A DNA stretch of 64,000 bases. Source: Welwitschia mirabilis (Eukaryota; Gnetophyta; Gnetopsida; Welwitschiales). Position 1 is the first letter of the stretch. Each line of letters begins with the position of its first letter. Made by a program: the position numbers and the translations under genes. The DNA is taken from NCBI GenBank assembly GCA_051453625.1, contig JBOZIK010000001.1:175671174-175735173 (forward strand), read 5' to 3'. Positions 35,966 through 48,090 of the stretch are shown here, piece by piece. The notes below the pieces were generated by a model. It worked only from the letters and a program-made list of their open reading frames with translations. It was not told the DNA's origin and did not search any database.

Positions 35966-37405
35966 TTTATTTATTTATATATATTACTTCTACATAATCA
36001 CTTTAATTTTTTGGATTCTAGTGTTAATATGAGATGATATCTTATAGGTTCTTATTTTAATAGATTTTTATCTTATCATTTATTATTTGATAATATTAGA
36101 TATGCTTAACATTGTCATAATCATTTCCTATTTGTGTGGTACTTTATGAGTTTTTATATACTATCATGCATCTTTCAGTAAGTGATTTTATAATTGTTAC
36201 CAAGGGAATTTGTTAGGTTAGGATTAAAGGTAAGTAAGCAATCTTCTTGATCTTTCTAGTTGTCTATTTTAGTTTTATTTTTCTTTGGTAGTTTTGTTGG
36301 ATTTATCAAAGCCATTTCATATACTTTATTAGCATAATATTATAGATCTAATTATTTTGTAGTTTCCTATTGATATTTTTTCATAATCTTTATAAATGAT
36401 TATTGTTACCTTTTTTACAAGTTATCATGATTTAATGAGTTCTAGTTCTTCTTTTTCATGATTTTGGGTATATTTAAAGGAGTCTTCAAGCATTGTTTCT
36501 TTCTACTTTGTGCATTTTCTTCTTTTTCACACCACTTCTTCATAGATATCTTTTTATCATAGTTATATTTTTTAAGATAAATTTTTTACTTTTTGTATTT
36601 TTTTTAATTTTTTCTGCTACTTTTTGTGTGCTTGTTTGATTTTTAATCTTTTTTAATTTTTCCTTTTCTTTCAAACAATTTATCTAATGAATATCATCTC
36701 ATGTATACCATTCCCATGATAGACGGGGTGACACTCTTCCTTTTTCTTTTATGCAATTTCAAACATCTTGCTTCATCCTATTTTTAATGGAGCGAGGGAG
36801 GGAATGAAGACACCTTTTTGAACAATGTTTTATGATTTTGAGAAAAAATTTCAAAATTAAAAGGATCATGTTTTGAGATTTCATAATAAATATCTATGAT
36901 GAGTTTTTTTAGATGAGATTTCTTATTACTTGGATAAAGTTCATAAACTTGTCATGTAGAAGCATAGTATAAAGCTCATAAAACTTTCTTGTAGTGATGT
37001 TTAGATCATCTAAAGGAACAAGACTACTATATTTACTATTGTACTTTACCCTTGTTAATATCACTAATAATGCATTATTATTTTGAGATTATCATTACTT
37101 AAGTTTGTCACATTATTCTAATATCACTATCTCACATTATGCATACACATTATCATTTTCTAAGCTATCATTGTTATACTTTATAATTCTTATATGTATA
37201 TAACATTCAGTTATTTTATGGTAATGTGCTTAAGTAGGGGCTTAGGAAAATTTTAGTATTTGTATCAGTGAATTTATTTTTGATATCTATTCTTACATGA
37301 TTAAATTTAGATCAATATACATTTTTCTAATTCTTGTTTATCTTAGTCAAATTGGCTTGCAATATAGTTGACTGCTCACTACTGATATGGAAAAGTAAGG
37401 CACTA

Positions 37406-38658
37406 TGTTGCAATGCTAATTTGTAGGAATTTGATGATGTATTTAAGTGCTTTTTAAGGAAATTATATAGGTATGAATGCAATATTGATGATTATAGATA
37501 ACTAATAGGATGATCACCAAAACATAAAATTCTTAGCATATTTGAAGGCATATCAGCTTATTCTAATACTTCATATTTTAGAAAAGGGATTCAACATGTA
37601 AAAGATTGATTTCATTTTGAGGTTAAAGAAGAAGAAGCCTATCATCCCCTATGTTGTCTCCATGACATGTAGGATTATAGCACTACTGACATGGATAGAG
37701 GATATTAGGTTAATGATAGGGCTTGAAACTATTGGATCACTTATTAACATAGAGTGATGTCTTCTTTGTCATCCTTAAGATAGTTAAGATGATAGCTATT
37801 TTTTATTATAGAAAGAATTACCTTTATAATAGGGTTATGTGATACATTAGGCTATTAGAATTTCTTATTTTATTTCTAGGATTAAGCTTTTAGAATTTCC
37901 ATATAAAACTATAAATACCTTCTCTTTCTTACACTTCTATTTCTATCTTTTATACCTGATGTTCTTGTGATGGAAGATTGAAAGATAAGAGATCCATCTA
38001 ATAGCTATAAATAGGACTATACCTAGGTGTTGAGATAAGTTTCCACCATTAAGATGCTACTACTTTATTGTAAGTGGATGTAAATATTCTATGATCAATT
38101 CAAATACTCTTTTCATTAAAATTGTATTTATGTCCCTCATGGTTTAAGTTGGTTATAGTTTAAGTAATAATTTTATAAATTATTTAGGTCATAAGAGTAA
38201 CCTTTATTAAGGTCGATTATGTTAGTTTAGATTTGCATTATTATTTTATTTTAATTCTATATTTCATTTCATATTCTATTTGGTGGAAATTTTGATAGTT
38301 TATGTTGGCCAGAAACAAGTAATAGAACTCTTCCTAGTTGATCTAAGTTATAGAGAAATAGTTCTTGTAATTTGAGGATTAATTTCCAAATAAGCTCATC
38401 TAATTTGCATTTTGTTGAATTATATTTTACCTTTTATCTTGCATTTCATTTTGCATTATTTTTTACTTTTATTTATTAAAAAGAAAGACGACCAAAAATA
38501 CTCTTGAAAATTAATTTTCTAACTCTAAGCCTAGTACCTTCAATGGATTACAACATTCAGGTTAACTCTCATCTAGACTAGTATGTGTTTATACAAGTAT
38601 TTTGATTTATATATTTGCCTAAAAGACTTAAGGATTGCATAAATTCTCACTTTAGTAG
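37406..38658 (+). repeat. Element P 3' LTR
   Basis: 1253 bp. Starts TGTTGCAATGCTAATTTGTA and ends CATAAATTCTCACTTTAGTA, which aligns without gaps to the E LTR end CATAAATTTGCACTGCAACA. It abuts the GTAGG target copy. Confidence 0.85.
37910..37917 (+). promoter_or_regulatory. TATA-like box of the P 3' LTR
   Basis: TATAAATA in the context AAAACTATAAATACC, same place as in the 5' LTR. Confidence 0.5.
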
Positions 38659-38663
38659 TAGGG

Positions 38664-39690
38664 TCCATCTTAATCTCTTCATTTAAAATGTGGTAACCCA
38701 AAATGATTCTATGATTAACAAGGAGGAAACTTTTTTTTTTTTTTTTTTACTGCAAATACAAACCACTCTCTATACATCAATCTAAGACATTCTATAATCT
38801 TTTTGTGATTTGTTTAAATGTTTTACAAAGATGGAGAAGTCATCCATAAAGGTTTTAATATAATCCTATATCATATCAAAAAAGTTTTTCATTATTACTC
38901 TTTGAGAAGTTTTCAAAACATTGCAAAGTCCAAAGGGCATATATTTAAAGGTAAAAGTTCAAAAGGATGATGTAAAGATTATTTTATCTTGATCTTTACT
39001 TACTATAAAAACATGATCATAGCTACTATACCTATTAGTAAAATAATATTAGGCATGACCTTGGATTCTATTAAGTACTTAATCAAGGGTAAAGGGTAAT
39101 GATCTTTTTTAGTGACATCATTAAGTTTTCTAAAATTAATGAACATTCTCCATTTTTCATCCTATTTTGGAACTACTATCAAAGGACTAATCCACTTACT
39201 AATAGATATAGCATATATGATCTTAGCATCCATATGTTTAATAGTTTCATCTATAACTATTTTTTTAAGGGTTGGGTTGATCCTTTTTTAGGATTTCATG
39301 CTAGGTTTAGCATTATCCTCAAAGTAAATTTTATGTTAGACCATGAAAATAGGGATGGTAGCTAAGTCTTTATGAGTTTAAGAAAATTCATCTTATTTAG
39401 AAGTTAGGAGTAATATCAAATTGGATTCTTATTAAGAAGCAAAAAAATTACTTATTATCAGAGGTTTTTTTTGGATTGTCAGATAGAAAAATTTATTTTA
39501 TATCCTTAGGCAATTCCTTAAGTTCTAAGTTGGTATTTTCTACTTTTTTTTCATCAATTAATAAACATGGAATGATACTCTACAAATAAATTTTCTAGTG
39601 AGTAAACATGTTTGTTTTTACTGAAAGATTCCTCAATCTCATACTAAATATAGTATGTCTTAATTGGAACATCATACAAAGTTGGTTTTT
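38664..39690 (-). pseudogene. pol: Element M reverse transcriptase, polymerase half
   Basis: On the minus strand: IIYAISISKWISPLIVVPK (about 39170-39230), WRMFINFRKLNDVTKKDHYP (about 39095-39160), YSSYDHVFIVSKDQDK, MPFGLCN (about 38930-38950), then FMDDFSIF (38827-38851) with both catalytic Asp residues intact, and GLPHFK just before the P insertion. An A-run of about 18 (T-run on plus, near 38731) has expanded within the frame. RT continues at 26372. Frameshifts make it non-functional. Confidence 0.85.
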
Positions 39691-40233
39691 TTCAAATTAT
39701 GAATCTCTCATAAATTAGCCAATGTTGTGAAAATAATGTTGGTTTATGTTCTTCTTCTAAGTTAATCTCATCTCTTATGTCCTTTTTAGCAGCATCAAAA
39801 ACTTGAATGGAAAACTTTATATTTCTTATATGACATTCTATTATTTTGGTTTGTGTGTCAATGACACAGTGGGCAGTTGCATAAAAGGCTCTTCTTAAGA
39901 GTAGTGGATAACCTCCATCATGTTCTACCTTAATGATGACCACATCTATGGGGTAAAATGCTTTCTCAATTCAGATAACTAGGTCCTTGATAATTCCTAA
40001 TTGTTTCTTCATTAAATTATTAGCTAATTCCAAGATGATTCATGTAGGTTTTATTCTATTTTATAACATGATTCTTTTACATATGTCAAGAGGTATGATG
40101 TTGACACTAGATCCTATGTTAATTAAAGCTTTTTAAATTCTTTTATTTTCTTTCAAGGTATTACTCATGGTTTCTACTTTAGGATCATTGAATTTAGGAC
40201 ACTTTTCATAACTAAGTTAAAAATAGATTGACT
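39691..40233 (-). pseudogene. pol: Element M protease
   Basis: Active-site region ALINIGSSVNIIPLDICKR (about 40085-40140): Asn replaces the catalytic Asp and Ser replaces Ala of the D-x-G-A motif, as in P. An open part at 39692-39943 follows, with VIIKVEHDGGYPLLL, AHCVIDTQTKIIECH and the acidic EEEHKPTLFSQHW. The upstream part is lost in the gap at 40234. Confidence 0.75.
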
Positions 40234-40754
40234 NNNNNNNNNNNNNNNNNNNNNNNNNNNNNNNNNNNNNNNNNNNNNNNNNNNNNNNNNNNNNNNNNNN
40301 NNNNNNNNNNNNNNNNNNNNNNNNNNNNNNNNNNNNNNNNNNNNNNNNNNNNNNNNNNNNNNNNNNNNNNNNNNNNNNNNNNNNNNNNNNNNNNNNNNNN
40401 NNNNNNNNNNNNNNNNNNNNNNNNNNNNNNNNNNNNNNNNNNNNNNNNNNNNNNNNNNNNNNNNNNNNNNNNNNNNNNNNNNNNNNNNNNNNNNNNNNNN
40501 NNNNNNNNNNNNNNNNNNNNNNNNNNNNNNNNNNNNNNNNNNNNNNNNNNNNNNNNNNNNNNNNNNNNNNNNNNNNNNNNNNNNNNNNNNNNNNNNNNNN
40601 NNNNNNNNNNNNNNNNNNNNNNNNNNNNNNNNNNNNNNNNNNNNNNNNNNNNNNNNNNNNNNNNNNNNNNNNNNNNNNNNNNNNNNNNNNNNNNNNNNNN
40701 NNNNNNNNNNNNNNNNNNNNNNNNNNNNNNNNNNNNNNNNNNNNNNNNNNNNNN
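40234..40754. other. Assembly gap (521 N) in M gag-protease
   Basis: Unknown bases. Comparison with P (about 29560-29740) suggests that the gag tail up to the protease lies here. Confidence 0.95.
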
Positions 40755-42646
40755 TAGGAATGGTATGTTTTTGTTTTCTTCTTACTATGTCTTTCCATAA
40801 CTTAGAATATTTATGATTTTCTTGTAAGAGTTTTCAAAAACATAACTTGACATTTACTTCTTGCATTAAGGTTTTCAAATGCTTAATAAAGATAGAATTC
40901 ATATTTAACCTATCAAGCCAAGAAGTAGATGGGTTCTTCCCTTTGATTTCTTGTGAAAAAATCTTAGTGGAGATTTTAATATGTGATGTTGATAGGAAGA
41001 TATATGAGTTTAAAATTTCTACATCATCTTCTTTACTATTGTTTTCATTACTTTTGGCAATTGAAACCTCATGGGTAGGACATGTTATATCATGTTCACT
41101 TCTTGTTATTACTTTCAAATCACTTTTAAATTCATTTGGGTTAGATAAAGATTGAGATGCGAGAGGCTCTTATGGTTTTTGATTAACAAGCATCATTTGT
41201 TGAAGCACATTCACTAAGTTTTCAATATTATTATTAGTCTTTTCAATATTGTTGTTTGTCTTTTCTTACATCTTTTTTAATTCTTCTATGAAACCTCTGA
41301 GTGGATCATTTTTATTTAGTTGAAAATTGAAGTTATTTGATTGGAAGTTTGAATTTTTAAATATGTTCTCAAAAGGTTTCCATTGTGATTATTCACCTAA
41401 TTTTTGTTGAAATTATGGTTGATTTTTAAAGTTAGATGTTCTTTAGTTGAAAGCATAAACTTCTTCAAACATACTTTCTTTATAAGTTGCCAATAAGGGA
41501 TAATGTATAGCTATATGAGAGTTGTCTTCACAAATTTCATAAATTAAAGTTGTATTTTCAGCTTTTACTATCTTGCATCAACTACCAATTGAGTGTACTT
41601 CTCTAAAGTGGTAGTAAAATCTTTAATAAAATTGATTTAGTTACCTCTCTCTTCTTTTTATTCATGTTTAACCTCATTTAGATCTTTTATGATTTAGCAT
41701 ATAGTTTGATTTTTCTTGGTGGCTTTTTGCCATGTTTGACTTATCTATACTAAGTTTTTCAACATATTTCATGCATTTTGTAAAACTAAGCTCAATAAGT
41801 TTCCATCATAACAAAATTATATCAGTTATTTAGTTTGATAATTTAATTACCTCTAGAAATAATTAACTAGTTATTCTTTATAAAATTCATTAATAGAGTT
41901 GAAATGACTAGCTATGATAAAACATTCATAAACTATGACATAATCCTCATGAGGTTGTTTAAAAGTTGATAACTTCATTTCTTCTTTTTTCATGGAACTT
42001 TTACTCAAAAATATTTTAATAAAAACTTCTTGCACTTAACTCCATGATTCAAGACTCTTATATGAAATGTATTTAAGCCAAATGCTTTCCCTTCCTCTAA
42101 GTATGACTAGAAAAATAATCATGTACATATGATTACTAGTATATTTCTTTCCATTTCTATAGGCAAGCACAAGTTGTTTAATATTAGTTAGATGTTGGAA
42201 AGAATCTCCATCAGGTTTCCTTAAAAAAGTCTAATAGGCACTCAGATTTTTAGTTCTAGATCATCATTAGGAGGTAAATCAAAGGGATTTTGGCTTTCAT
42301 GTTTATTATTAGTGATTAAATATCTAAGAGTAATGTTTGTATTTGAAGTAGAAGTTCCTATTACGATTGGCATATTGGATGAAGTAACTTGCTTTTGTTT
42401 TTATGATGATGTCAACATATTTAAAGAAAAAATAACATGATTTACTTCTATTCTATAATCTTCTTTTACAAAATCTAATTCTAAATAATAAAAGTATAAA
42501 AATATTCTCCTTTAATTCTTGAGATTTGCGTACATGGGTGTGTGTACCTAGATTTTTCTCATAGTTGAATAATCTTTCTTTGATATTTTCTTCAATCAAG
42601 TTTTACTCTCTCTCTGATATTTCATCTTTCTATCAAAATTCATCAT
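40755..42646 (-). pseudogene. gag: Element M gag
   Basis: Start near 42646 (M-M-N-F-D-R-K-M-K-Y-Q-R). Capsid remnants lie at 42000-42300. The nucleocapsid region reads CEDNSHIAIHYPLLATYK (about 41480-41535), a decayed CCHC knuckle, then EEVYAFN and FKNQP. It is followed by NNNIEKTNNNIENLVNVLQQ, a small internal repeat, and the open part 40834-41118 with VITRSEHDITCPTHEVSI, an acidic KEDDVEILNSY and HLKTLMQEVNVKL. KLWKDIVRRKQK runs into the gap. The same sequence of blocks occurs in P and E. Stops are present. Confidence 0.8.
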
Positions 42647-43093
42647 GTCCTTACATACATAGATAATAAATTAAAAATTAAAATATAAAATAACTGATTG
42701 TCATCCATCTAGTCATGGACCCAATAGGAGGATTAATGATCATAGTAAGAGAAAACTAAACTTAGATAATAATTGCCAAAACCAAAAAAACTAGATCATT
42801 GTCTAGGCTATCGTGAAGGAAATAAAGAAGATGACAAAATTTTTATTACTATTCTACAGATAGAAGAAAAATTATAAAAAATAAAATAATTTCAAAAATT
42901 TAGAATTATCATTCCCAATATTATGGAGATGACAGAGAGAAAGACAGATCTCTCTAAAGCTATGGAAAATAAAAATTAATGAAAATAATCCTACTCAAGC
43001 TATGATAAAAATACATTACTATTTTAAACAAATAAATTGAATAGAAATTTGAGATACTTATCTAAATAGTGATAATCCTCTAATGTCTTATTT
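42647..43093 (-). other. Element M leader
   Basis: Untranslated region between primer site and gag, with hairpin-like motif copies near 42697-42745 and remnants near 42805 and 42915. No gene seen. Confidence 0.55.
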
Positions 43094-43114
43094 CCTTTTT
43101 CGATAATAACACCA
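43094..43114 (-). promoter_or_regulatory. Element M primer-binding site (tRNA-Asp-like)
   Basis: On the minus strand TGGTGTTATTATCGAAAAAG aligns with the Athila/Tat-type site TGGCGCCGTTGCCGGGGA, the changes being mostly C to T and G to A. It lies three bases after the LTR end. Confidence 0.65.
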
Positions 43115-43117
43115 AAA

Positions 43118-44363
43118 TGTTATGGTGCAAATTATGCAATCCTTAAGTCCTTTAAGCAAAACTTGTTAGTTATAATGCTTGTGAAAAATACATACTAGTA
43201 TAGATGAGAATTAACCCAAGTTTCATAATCTATTGAAGGAACCAGGCTAAAAGTTAGAGAACCCAAAAGGATTTTTGATATTTTCTATTTTAATAAACAA
43301 AAGTAAATTAATATGAAAATATGATGCAATGATAAATGAAGGTGAAATGCAAGAAATAAAAATTTAAATGAGATGGATTCTATTTGGACTATAATCCTAT
43401 TGTTATAAGAATTATTTTTGTATAACTTAGACCATCTAGGAAGAGTTCTATTGCTTGTCCCTAGATACCATAAACTATAAGAATTGCTAAATAGAATGTG
43501 TATAATGCAATATGGAATTGGAATGAAATAGTAATGTAAATCTAAACTATTGAGATCAATTTTGACAAAGGTTACCCTTATGATCTAAATAAATTATAGA
43601 AATATCATTAAAATATAATCAACTTAAATCATAAGAGACATAAAAACAATTATAGTAAAAAGAGTAATTTGAATTGATTATGAAACTTTTACATCCACTT
43701 ACAATAAAATAGTAGCACTGCAATGGAGGATACTTAGTTCAACACCAAGGTAAACTTCTCTCTATAGCTACTAGATGGATCTATTATTCTTTAGTCTTTT
43801 GTCACAAGAACATTACATATAAAAGATGGAAAAAAAAGTGAAGGAAAGGGAGGATATTTATAGTTTTACAATTAATTTTTAGAAGCTCAACCCTAAAAGT
43901 TAGAGAATAAATCTTAGTAACTCATGGGTTGCATAAGCCTATTACAAAATTAATTATTTTTATCCATATAAAATATCTGTCATTCTAACTATTGTGATGA
44001 TGATAATTAGAATATCACTCTCTATCAAAAGGTGGTCCATTAGCTTTAAGTCCTGTAGTCAACTCTATAGACTCCATTCATGTTAGTAATGCTATTGTCC
44101 TACCTATTGTGGAGATGACAGGGGCATGATAGTTTTCTTTATTTTCTAGCTCTAGGAGAAATTAGTATTTAGCAAAGGAAATCCTTCCTTCAAAGTACGA
44201 AGTATTAAAATAAGTCTAATATTCCTCCAAATATGCTAAGAATCTCTTGTTTTAGTGATCATTTGATATAATTTTCATAATAATCAAAATTACATCCAAA
44301 ACTATATAAATATCCTATAAAAGTACTTAAAATACATCATCCCTACAAACTAGCATTGCAAAA
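43118..44363 (-). repeat. Element M 5' LTR
   Basis: 1246 bp, aligned end to end with 10809-12065 and, inverted, with the P LTRs. Inner end TGTTATGGTGCAAATTATGC; outer end ...CTAGCATTGCAAAA followed by the AGAAA target copy. Confidence 0.85.
43855..43862 (-). promoter_or_regulatory. TATA-like box of the M 5' LTR
   Basis: TATAAATA on the minus strand, in the context AAAACTATAAATATCC. Confidence 0.45.
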
Positions 44364-44368
44364 AGAAA
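44364..44368. repeat. Target site duplication of element M (right copy, AGAAA)
   Basis: Exact repeat of 10804-10808, directly outside the right LTR of M. Confidence 0.85.
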
Positions 44369-45530
44369 GTATTATCATGAAAAAAAGTCTTCTATCTTCA
44401 TCTAATTCTTAACTTGAGATATTATCTTCTTCATGATCTATATTATTCCAAGTAATAATGAATGATTATTTCTTGGATTTTTTCTAATTTCTTTTGTTAT
44501 TAGGATTTCATTTCAACATGTCCATATTGTTTATAAGCATAGCATTAGATCTTCTTTTCTTTTTCTTGATCTTTTTTTGGCTTAGAATAATCTCTTTTTG
44601 GTCCCTTGCTTAATTTTTCATTTATTTTTCTTTTGTGTAAGAAATTTTCAAACCTTCTTGCTAATAGTACAACTTCATATTCATTAAGATCTTCATCTAA
44701 TCTTTCAAATTTGGAATCTTCTTATATACTTTTTAATGCAAGAATTTTCTTCCTATTTTTAGAAAACTTTAACTCATACATTTGAAGATTACCTTGTAGT
44801 TCATCCAAGACCATTTAATTAATGTTCTTACTTTCCTTTATGGTAGTGACCTTTGACTCAAAATACTTTGGAAAAGATGTTAGAAATTTCCATACCTCTT
44901 TTCCTTAATTCATCTTTTATTTTAGGCTTTCCATTGAGTTTACTATATCTATCACTCTAGCAAAGTTGTAAAGTTTCTTTTTCTTCTATGCAAATATCTT
45001 CAAACTTCAAGATAATCATCTGTGACTTTACCTACTTTATGTTGGATGTCCATTTATGGGCCATTTCAAGTATGTTCCAAGATTCTTTGGCATGTTATTA
45101 ATTAATAATCCTCTTAAATTCATCTACATAAACTATAAAAAAAATAACATTAAAAACATGAGCATCTATAGTCACTTTGGCATTATTAATAGGGGTCCAT
45201 TGATCTCAAGGTTTTCCAATAATTATGGTGATACAATTACTATTAATTTTAGCTATTATGGAAAATACATATCCATTTTAGATAATCTTATCTATGTTTA
45301 CATCAAGATATATAAAATATTTGCATTTGAGTCTTCTAATAAGAATAGTTGGTTCCATCAAATAAGAAGGTCTTCTAGTAGAATGGCCATCAGTAGGATT
45401 ACTTATAGTTGGGGTACAAGAGTCAAGATCTATTAAGATCTCTAAGTAAATCAACCTACCTCTGATAATAAGTAAAGGATCCAAAATCCTAGAGGAGGAA
45501 GGATGATGAATAAGATTTATAAAATACAAT
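44364..45530 (-). pseudogene. gag: Ty1/copia gag (right fragment, N-terminal two thirds)
   Basis: Minus strand from about 45530. An N-terminal tail is followed by RPSYFDGTNYSYWKTQM (about 45320-45375; YFDGTNYSYW is the signature of the plant copia gag domain), DVNIDKII-NGYVFP, VYVDEFKRII, HAKESWNIL and KILTSFPKYFESKVTTIKES (about 44855-44915). Next come LDELQGNLQMYE and DLNEYEVVLLARRFENFL. The zinc knuckle is CYAYKQYGHVEMKS (about 44509-44550), with the second and third Cys lost. It continues at 10808 after removal of element M. Overlapping plus-strand frames such as 45056-45436 are antisense by-products. Confidence 0.85.
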
Positions 45531-46246
45531 TTTCATTTAATAGTTATTCTATAAATATTTAAGCATTTGAATTAAGAATCTAACTATTATCAAATGAGAT
45601 CAGATAAATGAAAGAACATGTAAATAACTAAAAATAAAAAATAACAAAGAATATCATTAGACATAATGATTTATAATGATTTAACAAAACTGTCTACTTA
45701 ATATTTATAGCCATTTTAACCTTAAGTTAATCTAGATTCTTGTTTCTTTCTTTTTAGATTTCTCAGATCAACCTATAACCTTTACAAATAGATGTTTTGA
45801 GGCTAATTCTCAACCTTTATAGATAAAAGCTTTTAGTAATCATAGTATGTTAGACTACATTCACTACACTAGATTTGAAGTATAGTAAAGTCTAAAATAC
45901 ATTATCTTAACGAAAGTTTACAAGTGCAAGTTCACATAGTATAGTCTCTTGGTTAATGAGTCTCAATAGTAAAAATGTGTTCCTTTTTTTTTAGTCAATT
46001 AAAAAGAGGTTTCTTAATATTTTGATTCATTTGTCACATATAAAAGATAGTTTTTAGAATTTACAAATAAATCTAATACTCTAATAATTAAAAATAAGGA
46101 GACATTAACTAAGAAAATGAGCTAAAAAGTTTCATTTCTATCATGATCAGTCAACCCATCAAAGCATCTAGTTGACCTTATTAACTACTATCACTGAAGT
46201 TGGTCAATTTCAATTTCTTTCAGCCAATCTGATTTTTTTATGCCAC
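45531..46246 (-). mobile_element. Probable copia leader and LTR part
   Basis: Upstream of copia gag. CATTTGATAATAGTTAG (minus, near 45584-45600) may be a decayed Met-tRNA primer site. No gene is seen. It is cut at 46247 by element N, so its outer end is not visible. Confidence 0.4.
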
Positions 46247-47329
46247 TATTGCAGTCCATACTTATGCAACATTACATCCTTAGTAGAATCTTATCAATCA
46301 CAAATATATTCATAAACACAACACACTAATATAGATGTGAGTTTACTTGAATGTTGTAATCTGTCATAGGCCTAAACTAAAGGAAGAGAGTTGATTTTGA
46401 CAAGGAAACATTTTGTATTTTAACTATAGAAATAAGTTACAATACATGAAAAGAACAATGCAATAGACTTATGCAAAGCTAATATAGGAATTCAAAATAA
46501 TAATACACCTAAACTAATAATGCATAACTTTGACAAAGGTTGCACCCATAACCTATATTACTAAAGAAACTATCATCAGATCAAAAGCAACATAATATAT
46601 AAGGGTTAAGAACAAAGATGCATAGGAATTGAGAAAAAATTATTTTGTATTAATTCTCAAACAACATCAGTATTATAAAGCAGCCATAGCTTAATAAAGG
46701 GAGCTCCATTAAACACCAAGGAAGATGTATCTTTGCAACTATAAGGATGAATCTCTAGCCCTTTGATCTCTTATCATGAGAATTTTGGTGTAAATAAAGA
46801 CAAGCAAGAGTTAAAAATGGGACTGATATTTATTAACACAAAGAAATAACAACACAAATAGATAGGCATGGGTAAAATGCTAATGGTGACACCAAAGGAA
46901 ATAGATAGAAAAGTGGTAGTAGTTAGGTGAATGTATAGTGAGAAATTATAACAGTGTCATCTAGCTAATGTTTGAATGATGTAACACCTTATAAATGATC
47001 CACATCACTGCTAGATTTGATTAGAATTAGCATCCTTCTTAGCATCAATTATTCTATCATCCATACTATGGTCCAGATAATGAGGTAGATGATAGAATTT
47101 TACAAATATTCTATCAATGCATTAACCTCAATTTTTTATAGGAAATTTCTCTTAGAAATGTGAAGTATTAGGAATTGCCTTTAATATTGCAGATATTATG
47201 GAGATTATGTGTTTTGATTTCTTTCATCTCAACTCTCCATTATCATGGAAATTGAGCATTTACCTATCTGTTATCCTATAACACCACTTATAATATCCTA
47301 TTAAATACGTATATGTTGTTAGCATAACA
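46247..47329 (-). repeat. Element N 3' LTR
   Basis: 1083 bp. Outer end TATTGCAGTCCATACTTATG aligns with the 5' LTR inner end TGTTTCAGTGTATATTTATG at 57657. Inner end ...GTTGTTAGCATAACA corresponds to the E LTR start TGTGATGCCAAC. It includes a perfect 11-bp dyad at 47051-47061/47088-47098. Confidence 0.8.
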
Positions 47330-48090
47330 TAGTACCTTACATAGCTTTATTAGTCCTTAATAAAACCAGGCAATAAATCATGTTTGCAAATTAGATTGTT
47401 AAACAACAAATTACTAGTATACTTAAGGAAATCATCTAAGAAAAATTTTCAAAAATATTAGAGATAAAAATCTTATATCATAAGAACTCAAAAAAAATGA
47501 ACATTTTACTTACTTAAATCTCAGCTAGTTATTCATTTAGATTATTATCTAGATGATAGAGCAGATGACAAGCTTAAAAAGGGTCTTTGAAATTAGGAAT
47601 CTATGACAGAATTTTTATTTTTACAAATAATTAGTAAGTGAAAAAAAAGTGCTCCATTGAATCAAATAGTAATAAACTAAAAAGATTGTTCAAGTAAAAT
47701 TAATCTTGACTATGTGAAAATTAAAGATAAACTTGAAATTTCAAAGAAAAATCAGTACATCATATTGAAATAAAAGTGATATGTCTACTTAAAATTAGCA
47801 AGTTTTTAATACAAAAAACACATAAAGGGGGAGATACAAAATAAGAAAAAATCGCTCCCCTTGTCGATACATAATAAACTCAGGCTCAGTAACTAGCTCA
47901 AGTGGAGGGGAAAAAAGGAGAATGCTCAGAATTAGTAGGGAAATAAAGGTTTAAAGATCTAGAAATAAATCTTACTATCTCATTATTCTAGACATGTACA
48001 ACCTCTAAATATCAACTATCACACTCTACTAAAAGAAAACAACATGCTGATACATATCAATGATCTGGTCCTCAGAGTGCTAAACACTTC
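47330..48090 (-). other. Element N spacer next to the 3' LTR
   Basis: AT-rich; carries a hairpin-like motif near 47539-47572. No gene recognised. Confidence 0.45.

Larger units (their letters stand above)
35491..37405 (+). other. Element P spacer (env-like position)
   Basis: T-rich DNA with no open frame of note. It contains the GGA microsatellite, the conserved module and a hairpin-like motif at 36691-36734. AAGTAAGGCACTA immediately before the 3' LTR is the probable polypurine tract. Confidence 0.55.
26378..38658 (+). mobile_element. Athila-like Ty3 element P, 12.3 kb, inserted in element M RT
   Basis: Plus strand. LTRs are at 26378-about 27540 and 37406-38658, with gag, protease, RT, RNase H, integrase and a long spacer between. 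It is flanked by ATAGG (26373-26377) and GTAGG (38659-38663). The undisturbed site can be read in P's own RT (AATAGGGTCCATT near 31195-31207), which matches M once P and one duplication are removed. The size is inflated by a tandem duplication of RNase H/integrase. The 5' LTR end and primer site are lost. All frames are broken. Confidence 0.85.
10809..44363 (-). mobile_element. Athila-like Ty3 element M, split by two later insertions
   Basis: On the minus strand: 5' LTR 43118-44363, primer site 43094-43114, leader, gag, protease, RT, (element P), RT end/RNase H/integrase, (CACTA), integrase end, spacer, 3' LTR 10809-12065. After removing P with its duplication and the CACTA element, M measures about 11 kb, the usual size for Athila-type elements. 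The tRNA-Asp-like primer site and the FMDDFS polymerase motif fit that lineage. Exact AGAAA duplications flank it, inside copia gag. All frames are broken. Confidence 0.85.

Noticed and set aside
38731-38748. Poly-T tract as a LINE/SINE tail
   Set aside because: It lies inside the M RT frame as an A-run expansion, and no target duplication or LINE/SINE body is adjacent.
39099-39365. 88-codon plus-strand frame
   Set aside because: It is antisense to the RT of element M, which is clearly recognisable on the minus strand; the same holds for 30518-30775 against the RT of P.
45056-45436. 126-codon plus-strand frame
   Set aside because: Antisense to the copia gag domain (YFDGTNYSYW on the minus strand).
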